Shown piece by piece: positions 1 to 6,920 of a DNA stretch of 64,000 bases. Below the pieces are notes generated by a model. It was given only the letters and a program-made list of their open reading frames with translations, was not told the origin of the DNA and searched no databases. Origin of the DNA: Clostridia bacterium (GTDB taxonomy: Bacteria; Bacillota; Clostridia; Christensenellales; Aristaeellaceae); contig JAFWQA010000007.1 in assembly GCA_017509255.1 (NCBI GenBank), positions 62,001 to 126,000 of the forward strand, written 5' to 3'. Both the position numbers and the translations under genes were made by a program. Each line of letters begins with the position of its first letter. Position 1 is the stretch's first letter.

Positions 1-357
1 CTCAAAGAAATCGATGTTCTGCTGGAGGACGCTGACGTCGTCGCAGCCCCAGGTGAGCAGGGTGTAATCCTGCCCGCACCAGTCGGAGAACTGCTGCAGG
101 GCTTCCCGGAAGGCGGGGGCACCGGCCAGCTCCTCCGCTCCGAGGCCGGTCATCCGGCGGATGCGCGGATGGATGCGGATGTAATGCGTGGGCGCGATCG
201 GGATGGACACGGAATCCGTGATCTTCAGATCCTCATCCAGGCGGACCGCGCCGATCTGGATCATTTCGAAGATCAGCCTGTCCCCGACCTTGCGGTAGAC
301 GCTGCTCTGGAAGGACATGGGCTGATTCCACTCCAGGTCCAGGATAATATAGTGCAT
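1..357 (-). CDS. DEDD-family 3'-5' exonuclease, partial (C-terminus outside window)
   Basis: The minus strand reads open from an ATG at 357 through the window edge (119 codons, no stop). The N-terminus MHYIILDLEWNQ carries the D-x-E pair of the DEDD exonuclease ExoI motif, and the later HPRIRRMTGL and LLTWGCDD segments match predicted exonucleases related to KapD and the DNA polymerase III epsilon fold. These enzymes remove nucleotides from 3' ends of DNA or RNA using two metal ions. The start overlaps the stop of the upstream flavoprotein gene (TGATG), so the two are probably translationally coupled. The remaining catalytic Asp/His residues lie beyond the window, so activity cannot be judged. 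The family is fairly sure, the substrate unknown. Confidence 0.75.
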   Translation of the reverse strand, partial: MHYIILDLEWNQPMSFQSSVYRKVGDRLIFEMIQIGAVRLDEDLKITDSVSIPIAPTHYIRIHPRIRRMTGLGAEELAGAPAFREALQQFSDWCGQDYTLLTWGCDDVSVLQQNIDFFE

Positions 358-1610
358 CAGATATCAGAGGCTCCTTCTTTTGCCTGCCCGCGGAGGGCAG
401 CGGAATAACCGGCGAGGGCGCCGGTGGAAAAGGCGATCTGCAGATTGTAGCCGCCCGTGTGGGCGTCCGTGTCGATGAGCTCCCCGGCGAAGTACAGCCC
501 GGGGAGAAGTCTGCTCTCCATGGTGGCGGGATCGATCTCCTTCACGCTGACGCCGCCGCGGGTGACGACCGCCTCCTCCACAGGGCGGGGATCCCGGACC
601 GGGACGGGCAGCGACTTCAGTCCCTGCAGCAGGGCTTCCCGCTGGGCAGACGTGATCTGGCTGCAGATGAGGTCTTCCGGCAGGCCGAGGACCGACGGGA
701 AGACCGCCGCGAAGGCGGCAGGCAGCAGGGAGGGGAGCACGTTCCGGAGCTGTTTTTTGCCGGCGGCCTCAAACTCCCGGCGGAGGCGCGCGTCCAGCTG
801 ATCCCGCGTCAGGCCGGGCTTGAGGTCCAGCGTGAGGACGGCGGAGGACAGATCCTCCGGCAGGTGGCAGCTGGCCTCCAGCGCCAGCGGGCCGGAAATG
901 CCGAAGTGGGTGAACAGGAGCTCACCCAGCTCCGTATAAAGCGTTTTTTTACCCTGCTTCAGCGTCAGGGTCACATTCCGCAGGGAGAGGCCCTGCAGCT
1001 TTTTCGGCCAGTCCGCGGAGGTCTCCAGGCCCACGAGGACGGGACGCGGGGAAGCGACCGTGTGGCCGAGAGCGGAGGCAAAGCGGTATCCGTCCCCGGT
1101 GGAGCCGGTGGAGGGATAGCTGAAGCCGCCCGTGGCCAGAATGACCCCGTCCGCGGGCAGGAAGGAGCCGTCCTCCAGCGTAACGCCGGAGACCGCTCCG
1201 TTTTCCGCGCGGATGCCGGATACGCGCGTGTTCAGGCGGAGCCTCACATCCTCCCGGGAAAGCAGGGAGAGCAGGGCGCGGGTCACGTCGCTCGCCTTTT
1301 CCGAGGAGGGGAAGACCCGGCGGCCGCGCTGCACGGTGACCGGGCAGCCGGCGCTCTCCAGCAGGGTCATCATGTCCTGCGGGGAGAAGAAGCTCAGCGC
1401 GCTGTAAAGGAAGCGGGGATTGCGGGCGACCTCCCGGAGAAACTCGTCCCGGGTACAGTCGTTGGTCACGTTGCAGCGGCCCTTGCCCGTGATGTAGATC
1501 TTTTTGCCGGCTTTTTCATTGCGCTCCAGCAGAAGGACGGAAGCCCCCGCCCGGGACGCCTGCAGGGCAGCCATAAGGCCGGCCGCGCCGGCACCGACAA
1601 CGATCAGCAT
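357..1610 (-). CDS. BaiN/HI0933-family NAD(P)/FAD-dependent oxidoreductase
   Basis: A 417-residue flavoprotein. The N-terminal GAGAAG (residues 6-11) is a dinucleotide-binding Rossmann motif, followed by an ERN acidic strand end and the family signature GKKIYITGKGRCNVTN. A second FAD contact, ATGGFSYPSTGSTGDGY, sits mid-protein, and the C-terminal GGYNLQIAFSTG closes the FAD site. Length is normal for HI0933/YhiN/BaiN proteins. Some gut clostridial BaiN proteins reduce bile acid intermediates, but most family members have no assigned substrate, so bile acid activity should not be assumed. It overlaps the downstream exonuclease start by 1 nt and is divergent from the amino acid ABC operon. Family call is strong; the reaction is unknown. 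Confidence 0.85.
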   Translation of the reverse strand: MLIVVGAGAAGLMAALQASRAGASVLLLERNEKAGKKIYITGKGRCNVTNDCTRDEFLREVARNPRFLYSALSFFSPQDMMTLLESAGCPVTVQRGRRVFPSSEKASDVTRALLSLLSREDVRLRLNTRVSGIRAENGAVSGVTLEDGSFLPADGVILATGGFSYPSTGSTGDGYRFASALGHTVASPRPVLVGLETSADWPKKLQGLSLRNVTLTLKQGKKTLYTELGELLFTHFGISGPLALEASCHLPEDLSSAVLTLDLKPGLTRDQLDARLRREFEAAGKKQLRNVLPSLLPAAFAAVFPSVLGLPEDLICSQITSAQREALLQGLKSLPVPVRDPRPVEEAVVTRGGVSVKEIDPATMESRLLPGLYFAGELIDTDAHTGGYNLQIAFSTGALAGYSAALRGQAKEGASDI

Positions 1611-1708
1611 CGGGATCCTGTTTCCCCTTTCCTATATGATCAGGAAGTTCACAGCAAAAGAGTATACGTGTTTCAAAAACTTTTTGCAAGGAATATCCAA
1701 AAAAGGTC

Positions 1709-1737
1709 TTGACTTTAGCTCGATAAAGTGTTAGTGT
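1709..1737 (+). promoter_or_regulatory. sigma-A promoter of amino acid ABC operon
   Basis: TTGACT (1709-1714), a 17-nt spacer and TAGTGT (1732-1737) lie about 60 nt upstream of the binding-protein start. The -10 is weak, which fits regulated use, and it is overlapped by a perfect inverted repeat. Confidence 0.55.
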
Positions 1738-1743
1738 ACTAAC
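1730..1743. promoter_or_regulatory. candidate operator palindrome over the -10 element
   Basis: GTTAGTGTACTAAC is an inverted repeat with perfect 6-nt arms (GTTAGT/ACTAAC) and a 2-nt centre, covering the putative -10 hexamer. This geometry suits a dimeric repressor that blocks polymerase. No regulator gene is adjacent, so the binding factor is unknown. Confidence 0.4.
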
Positions 1744-1794
1744 GTGATTTTTTCAGGACGGCTTCGACGGAGCCGATGAGGAGGGGGACTGAAC

Positions 1795-2622
1795 ATGAAA
1801 AACAAGAAGCTGGTTGCCATTATCTGCTGTGCCGCAGTCATAGCCCTGCTGGCCGCGGCCTATTTCATTTTCTTCAACAAGCCTGCCAAGATCAACGGCG
1901 GGAAATTCACGATGGGCATCGATCCGGAATATCCACCCTTCAGCTACATCGGCGATGACGGCGAATACACCGGGTTTGACGTGGAGATCTGCAAGGCGGC
2001 CTGCGAAAAGCTGGGCCTGGATTTCCAGATCTTCGCCGTCAACTGGGATCAGAAGCTGGTGCAGATGGACAGCAAGGAGTGCGACTGCATCTGGTCCGGC
2101 ATGACGATCCTTCCCAGCATGACCGAAGCGGGTTATGTGATCTCCAAGCCCTATTTTGACAACACCCAGGTGATCGTGGTCAAGACGGACAGCACCATCG
2201 CCGGCCCCGCGGACCTGGAGGGCAAGGTGGTCGCCGTGCAGAACGGGACTTCCGCTTTCAAGATGGTGAGCGAGGGCGGCGACCAGGAAGCGCTGGGCAA
2301 GACCTTTGCCAGCCTGACCACGCCGGAAAGCTATAACACCTGCTTTGCCGAGCTGGACGGCGGCGCGGTGGATGCCGTGATCGTGGACCAGCCCGTCGCG
2401 CTTGACCAGATCAAAAAGAACGCCAACCTGAAGATCCTGGACGGCGACCTGGGCTCTGAGCAGTACGGGATCGCCTTCCGCAGCGGGGACGCTGAGCTGT
2501 GCGCGAAGATCGAGGAGGCTGTGGCCGAGCTGGTCAAGGACGGCACCTACGCCAAGATCGCTTCCAAGGATGCCTACAAGGACATCACCAACAACCTGAT
2601 CTTCCTGAACGACGCCAAATAA
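1795..2622 (+). CDS. amino acid ABC transporter substrate-binding protein
   Basis: A 275-residue type II periplasmic-fold binding protein of the polar amino acid family (SBP_bac_3). GIDPEYPPFSYIG followed by TGFDVEICKAACEKLG is the typical start of the mature domain; WSGMTILPSMTEAGY and VVAVQNGTSAFKM follow the usual order. The N-terminus (residues 5-27) is a long hydrophobic segment without a clear lipobox, so the protein may stay membrane-tethered by an uncleaved anchor. The ATG follows GAGGAGGGGG. It is the first gene of an operon with permease, ATPase and a racemase-like enzyme; a hairpin after the stop probably lets it be made in excess. The ligand is an amino acid or derivative of unknown identity. 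Confidence 0.88.
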   Translation: MKNKKLVAIICCAAVIALLAAAYFIFFNKPAKINGGKFTMGIDPEYPPFSYIGDDGEYTGFDVEICKAACEKLGLDFQIFAVNWDQKLVQMDSKECDCIWSGMTILPSMTEAGYVISKPYFDNTQVIVVKTDSTIAGPADLEGKVVAVQNGTSAFKMVSEGGDQEALGKTFASLTTPESYNTCFAELDGGAVDAVIVDQPVALDQIKKNANLKILDGDLGSEQYGIAFRSGDAELCAKIEEAVAELVKDGTYAKIASKDAYKDITNNLIFLNDAK

Positions 2623-2646
2623 TCACGGAAAAAACAGAATAAACGT

Positions 2647-2677
2647 CCCGGAAGCGGTCTCCGCTCCCGGGCCTTTT
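2647..2677 (+). terminator. leaky terminator/stabilising hairpin between binding protein and permease
   Basis: An 11-nt arm stem with one internal mismatch (CCCGGAAGCGG against CCGCTCCCGGG) is followed by CCTTTTCC. The weak U-tract and location inside a transporter operon suggest partial termination or 3'-end protection that raises binding protein over permease, a common arrangement. Confidence 0.55.
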
Positions 2678-2697
2678 CCGTAAAAAGGGGTTAACAT

Positions 2698-3345
2698 ATG
2701 ACACTGATGACCATGATCGCGAAGATGAGCGAGGGAATGGGACACACCTTCGAAATCTTCTTCCTGACGCTGATCTTTTCCCAACCGCTGGGCATGCTGG
2801 TGGCGCTGATGCGCATGAGCAAAAACCGGATCGTGTCCGGCATCACCCGGTCGGTGATCTCCGTGCTGCGCGGCACGCCGCTGATGCTGCAGCTGCTGGC
2901 GGTGACCTATGGGCCGTATTACCTGTTCGGCATCGGCGTGGCGAGAAACAAGCTGATCCCCGTGGTGATCGCCTTCTCCATCAATTATGCCGCGTATTTC
3001 GCGGAAATCTACCGCGGCGGCATCGAGTCCATGCCGGTGGGGCAGTACGAGGCGGCGGAGGTGCTGGGATATACGAAGACACAGACCTTCATGCGCATCA
3101 TCCTGCCGCAGGTGGTGAAGCGGGTCCTGCCCAGCGTGACCAACGAGATCGTGACGCTGGTCAAGGATACCTCTATGGCCTATACGGTGTCGTATCTGGA
3201 AATGTTCACGATCGGAAAGCAGATCGCGAACTCCCAGACAAGCTTCCTGCCCTTTGTGGTGGCGGGCGTGTTCTACTTTGTGTTCAACGCGGTCGTGGAC
3301 TTTGTGATGGGCCGGATCGAGAAGAGACTGAACTATTACCGGTAA
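2698..3345 (+). CDS. amino acid ABC transporter permease (HisM/GlnP type)
   Basis: A 215-residue inner-membrane permease of the polar amino acid family. The sequence LRGTPLMLQL is the family hallmark after the second membrane helix, and the EAAEVLGYTKTQTFMRIILPQ stretch (about residues 120-140) is the EAA loop that docks on the ATPase. About five hydrophobic segments are visible. A single permease gene suggests a homodimeric channel. The ATG sits 7-8 nt after AAAAAGGGG. It is followed 24 nt later by the ATPase gene. The function as importer subunit is secure; the substrate is not. Confidence 0.9.
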   Translation: MTLMTMIAKMSEGMGHTFEIFFLTLIFSQPLGMLVALMRMSKNRIVSGITRSVISVLRGTPLMLQLLAVTYGPYYLFGIGVARNKLIPVVIAFSINYAAYFAEIYRGGIESMPVGQYEAAEVLGYTKTQTFMRIILPQVVKRVLPSVTNEIVTLVKDTSMAYTVSYLEMFTIGKQIANSQTSFLPFVVAGVFYFVFNAVVDFVMGRIEKRLNYYR

Positions 3346-3369
3346 AGGAAGCTGCGGGAGGAAACGGCT

Positions 3370-4134
3370 GTGAAAAAGCTTTTGGAGATCAATCACTGCA
3401 GGAAGCAGTTCGGCGGGATGGAGGTCCTGACGGACCTGAGCCTGAGCGTGGAGGAAAGCCGTGTGCTTTCCATCATCGGGCCGAGCGGGTCCGGCAAGAC
3501 CACGCTGCTGCGCTGCGCGACCCTGCTGGAGACCATGGACGGCGGCGACCTGATCTATGACGGGGTCTACGCCGCGAGGGATGTGGACGGGAAGGCCGTA
3601 TACGCATCCCCGCCGGAGCTGGGCCAGATCCGGAATATGTTCGGGCTGGTGTTTCAGAACTTCAACCTTTTCCCGCACTATTCGGTGCTGAAGAACATCA
3701 TGGAGGCGCCGATGCTGGTGCAGAAGCGGAACCGGGATGAGGTGGAGGCAGAGGCCCGCGACCTGCTGGAGCAGATGGGCCTCGCCGACCGGGCGGACGC
3801 CTATCCGTACCAGCTGTCCGGCGGGCAGCAGCAGCGCGTGTCCATTGCCCGGGCGCTGGCCATGAAGCCGAAGATCCTCCTTTTTGACGAGCCGACCTCC
3901 GCGCTGGATCCGGAGCTGACCGGCGAGATCCTGAGGGTCATCCGCAGGCTGGCGGAAAAGAAAATGACCATGGTGATCGTGACCCATGAGATGGCGTTCG
4001 CCCGGGACGTGAGCGACTGGGTCGTGTTCATGAACGGCGGCGTGATCGTGGAGCAGGGGGACCCGCGGGAGGTCATCGACCACCCGACACAGGAGAGGAC
4101 CATCCAGTTCCTGAGGAGAATGCAGGAGCAATGA
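3370..4134 (+). CDS. amino acid ABC transporter ATP-binding protein (GlnQ type)
   Basis: A 254-residue ATPase that powers the importer. It shows Walker A GPSGSGKTT (about 37-45), the Q-loop FQNFNLFPH, signature LSGGQQQR, Walker B ILLFDEPTSALDPE and the switch histidine in VTHEM, so all catalytic elements are intact. Translation begins at GTG 3370 after GGGAGG. The last codons overlap the following racemase-like gene by 4 nt (ATGA), so that enzyme is co-translated with the transporter. Confidence 0.92.
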   Translation: MKKLLEINHCRKQFGGMEVLTDLSLSVEESRVLSIIGPSGSGKTTLLRCATLLETMDGGDLIYDGVYAARDVDGKAVYASPPELGQIRNMFGLVFQNFNLFPHYSVLKNIMEAPMLVQKRNRDEVEAEARDLLEQMGLADRADAYPYQLSGGQQQRVSIARALAMKPKILLFDEPTSALDPELTGEILRVIRRLAEKKMTMVIVTHEMAFARDVSDWVVFMNGGVIVEQGDPREVIDHPTQERTIQFLRRMQEQ

Positions 4135-4919
4135 AGACATACCGGTATGTAACGCTGGACCCGACGGGAAACATCACCTGTCTGGTCCTGGACGCCGTGA
4201 CGGCGGAGGATAAGCCCCGCGTAACGGCGGCCCTGATGGAGCGATGTGAGCAGGTGGGCTACCTGGAAAAGCCGCGGACCGCGGAGGCCCGGGCAAGGCT
4301 GACCATGATGGGCGGCGAGTTCTGCGGGAACGCCTCCATGGGCACCGCTGCCTGGCTGGCGAGGGAGGACGGCCTGGCTCCCGGAGAAAAAGCCGGGATC
4401 CAGCTGGAGGTGTCCGGCGCGGAAAACGTGCTGAAATGCCGGATCACCGCGGAGAAGGACGGCTTTACCGGAGAGGTCGGCATGCCGCGCGCGCTGAGCG
4501 TGGAAAGGAACGCGGACGGAAGCATGACTGAGGTGCGGATGGAAGGCATTACCCACCTGATCCGGACCGGAGGGGAGCTGACGGCGAAAGAGGCGGAAGC
4601 CCTGCTGCTCCGGGAAACGGAGAAAACGGAGGCAGACGCTCTCGGACTGCTGCAGTGGGACCGGGAGAAACGCTTTATGCGTCCGCTGGTGTGGGTGAGG
4701 AAAACCGGGACCCTGGTCTGGGAAACCGGCTGTGGAAGCGGGACCGCCGCGATCGGAGCCGCGGAGGCGCTGGAGAACGGGAACGGAACCACCGTCACGG
4801 AGGTGAACCAGCCCGGCGGACGGGCGGAGGTGAAGGTCACCGTGAAGGACGGACGGGCCGCGGAGATCCTGCTGAAGGGGACGGTCCGGATACGGGAAGA
4901 GGAAACAGTGACGGTATGA
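4131..4919 (+). CDS. DapF-fold cofactor-independent amino acid racemase/epimerase
   Basis: A 262-residue protein with the diaminopimelate epimerase fold. The two catalytic Cys are both present in family context: C65 in GGEFCGNAS and C201 in ETGCGSGTAA. These act as the thiolate/thiol pair that removes and adds the alpha proton without PLP. The motifs differ from true DapF (CGNG-R-C and ACGTG) and fit the broader group that includes histidine racemases such as CntK. No other lysine-pathway gene is nearby. It overlaps the ATPase by 4 nt, so its substrate is likely the amino acid imported by this transporter (inference). Cytoplasmic. Racemase class fairly sure; substrate open. Confidence 0.75.
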   Translation: MKTYRYVTLDPTGNITCLVLDAVTAEDKPRVTAALMERCEQVGYLEKPRTAEARARLTMMGGEFCGNASMGTAAWLAREDGLAPGEKAGIQLEVSGAENVLKCRITAEKDGFTGEVGMPRALSVERNADGSMTEVRMEGITHLIRTGGELTAKEAEALLLRETEKTEADALGLLQWDREKRFMRPLVWVRKTGTLVWETGCGSGTAAIGAAEALENGNGTTVTEVNQPGGRAEVKVTVKDGRAAEILLKGTVRIREEETVTV

Positions 4920-4923
4920 GCAA

Positions 4924-4948
4924 AGCCGGGCGGGTGCCCGGCTTTTTT
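4924..4948 (+). terminator. rho-independent terminator of amino acid ABC operon
   Basis: AGCCGGGC and GCCCGGCT form a perfect stem with a GGGT loop, followed by six T. It starts 5 nt after the racemase stop. Confidence 0.85.
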
Positions 4949-4954
4949 GCATAT

Positions 4955-4985
4955 AAAAAGGAAGCAGTCCGTACGGACTGCTTCC
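4955..4985 (-). terminator. rho-independent terminator of the minus-strand secreted-protein gene
   Basis: A perfect 26-bp palindrome (4960-4985) precedes five T on the minus strand (plus A at 4955-4959), 13 nt after the stop of the gene at 4999. Together with 4924-4948 it separates two convergent units. Confidence 0.8.
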
Positions 4986-4998
4986 CTGCATATCGGGA

Positions 4999-6579
4999 TC
5001 ATTCAGCGGCCGGGGCTTCAGCCGGAGCTTCGGCAGGCGCTTTGGGGGCGGGCATCAGCATCATCAGGACCTCGGTGGGCAGCTTCTGCATGAGGGCGAT
5101 GAGGCCGGTCTGCGCGCCGGTCATGAACTCTTCCATGAACTGATTCTGTTCTTCTTCCGTCATCTTGACCGGATCCACCACGAAGTCGCCTTCAGCAACG
5201 ATGTAGGCTTCTGCCGGCTCGGTGCTCTGGGCTGAGGTGACGGTGAGGATGTCGCCGAGGCTGTCCTCACTGATCTTCAGTTCAGATTCGCCCGCGGCGC
5301 TGCCGCCCAGATCCTTCTCGGCGGAGCGGACGTCGATCCTGAGAACAACGGGCGAGGCTTCGGGCTCACTGATGATCGTAAAGGCGATCTTGCCTTCAGA
5401 GGACAGGGAGGCCGCATCCTCCGCTTCGGTGATGTCAGCGGTGACCTCGATCGGACGGTAGGAGACCTCACCGTCTGCTTCATCCGCGGAGAAAACGACG
5501 GAGGTCTTGCCTTCAGCGGAGGTGACCGTGACGGCAACGGTCACGGTTTTGCCGTCCTGCTCGGCTGCGACGCATTTCAGATCGAGAACGGAGGTCTCGC
5601 CGACGGTGGACAGCACGGTCAGGGCCAGATCCATGATCTTTGCTTCACCGGCTCCCTCTTCGGCGGGCGCGGATCCCTGCAGCTTCATTTCGGTCGTGAT
5701 CAGGGAGCTGCCGAGGATATTGCTGTAGATGACCAGCTCGGTATCCTCCACAAGGGAGTCAACCATGCCGGTCAGTCTGCTGATCAGCTTCTCCTCCGTG
5801 AAGTCTTCACCGAAGGAGAGACCGGGGATCTGGGACAGGCCGGACAGGAACTGATACAGCACCTTGCCCAGCTCTTCCATCACGGGCTTGAGGGACTCCT
5901 TTTTCAGCGGGACCACGGTTCTGCTGACGGCGTCGGGAAGGAGTTCGGGCCCCTCGGTGATCTCCTCGGTGGTGACATCCATCATCAGAGGCATGAGGGA
6001 ATTCTGGAGAGCCGTCAGATCGATCTCGGGAAGTTCGGGCGTGAAGGAGGAAACGTCACCGTTCAGGAGGGCGGCGATCATATCCGCCTGTTCCGCCGGC
6101 AGGGCTCCGCTTTCCTTCATGGAATCGATCGCCTGCTTCAGCAGTTCCTGGATCTCCTCATTGGTCAGATGGACGATCTTGCCGTTCATGAAGCTGGCGG
6201 TCGCGTACAGGCCGTCGGGACCGGAAGCCACGTCGAGGCTCAGGGCGCTTTCGCCCTTCACCAGCACCTCCAGGCCGCCCTGGCTCAGGTCTTCCGCGGA
6301 CTGTGTTTTGACGCGGAAGGAAAGAACGTCCAGCAGGGATTTGACGGTGGCAGCATTCTCACCGGCAAGCATAGCGAGAATGTTATCGCCGACAGTCAGG
6401 GAAACGTCGGTACGGAGCTGGCTGCCGTCAGCCAGATATTTGGCCAGGAAGCCTTCAGGCTCCGCGGCGAGCGCAGCGAAAAGATCGGCATCCGCTTCAG
6501 GGGCGGCTTCCTCGGCACAGCTCAGCGCGGGCAGAACAAACATCAGCAGCGCCAGCGCAAGGGAGAGAATTTTCTTCAT
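4999..6579 (-). CDS. secreted protein of unknown function (526 aa)
   Basis: The N-terminus (MKKILSLALALLMFVLPALS, then CAEE) is a signal peptide; the Cys is not in a good lipobox, so the product is probably released or loosely held. The body is acidic and alternates amphipathic helices with long beta-like stretches (for example KIVHLTNEEIQELLKQ and STVGETSVLDLKCVAA) and ends in an A-P-A-E repeat tail. The middle resembles large Clostridia-specific secreted proteins, but I recognise no Pfam family. The start at 6579 follows an AAAAGGAGG site. It is a single-gene unit, divergent from the pilus-like locus, with its own terminator. Function unknown. Confidence 0.7.
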   Translation of the reverse strand: MKKILSLALALLMFVLPALSCAEEAAPEADADLFAALAAEPEGFLAKYLADGSQLRTDVSLTVGDNILAMLAGENAATVKSLLDVLSFRVKTQSAEDLSQGGLEVLVKGESALSLDVASGPDGLYATASFMNGKIVHLTNEEIQELLKQAIDSMKESGALPAEQADMIAALLNGDVSSFTPELPEIDLTALQNSLMPLMMDVTTEEITEGPELLPDAVSRTVVPLKKESLKPVMEELGKVLYQFLSGLSQIPGLSFGEDFTEEKLISRLTGMVDSLVEDTELVIYSNILGSSLITTEMKLQGSAPAEEGAGEAKIMDLALTVLSTVGETSVLDLKCVAAEQDGKTVTVAVTVTSAEGKTSVVFSADEADGEVSYRPIEVTADITEAEDAASLSSEGKIAFTIISEPEASPVVLRIDVRSAEKDLGGSAAGESELKISEDSLGDILTVTSAQSTEPAEAYIVAEGDFVVDPVKMTEEEQNQFMEEFMTGAQTGLIALMQKLPTEVLMMLMPAPKAPAEAPAEAPAAE

Positions 6580-6914
6580 GTTTCTTGATCCTCCTTTTCA
6601 GGGTATAAGTATTGGATCCGGGATATTGCCCGGCACCATTCGCATAACAAAATATAATTTGACGCGGAGCCTTCGGAATCCTCCTTTTTTCCGTGAACGG
6701 CGGATGCACATATTCCGAAAATCCGATATTCCGGGCATCCGGAAAACGGAGAGCACCCCAAAAACAACAATCCGGCTGAATTTATCCTGTTTTTTCGGGA
6801 ACAAACTGTTATTTTTTGTTATTAAAATATTGATTTTTTGCCTTTTTGTTTTATAATATTAATACTAATGTAATAATATTCAGATGAATATCAGCGAAAG
6901 AAAAACGGGAGAAG
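6580..6914. other. AT-rich divergent intergenic region
   Basis: 335 nt between the divergent secreted-protein gene and the surface locus. It is much richer in A+T than the neighbours, especially 6790-6890. It holds a strong plus-strand promoter at 6830-6857. I see no convincing minus-strand -35/-10 pair, although AT-rich hexamers around 6640-6660 could serve. No ORF with a ribosome binding site was found in it. Confidence 0.6.
6830..6857 (+). promoter_or_regulatory. sigma-A promoter of surface-fibre operon
   Basis: TTGATT (6830-6835), 16-nt spacer, perfect TATAAT (6852-6857), with T- and A-rich flanks like an UP element. It lies about 60 nt upstream of the adhesin start and is the only good promoter seen before 22076, so it may drive ten kilobases or more. 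Confidence 0.75.
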
Positions 6915-6920
6915 ATGGGT

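Noticed and set aside
6169..6856. Plus-strand open frames antisense to the secreted protein at 4999-6579
   Set aside because: Shadow of a coding gene; no ribosome binding site and low-complexity translation.
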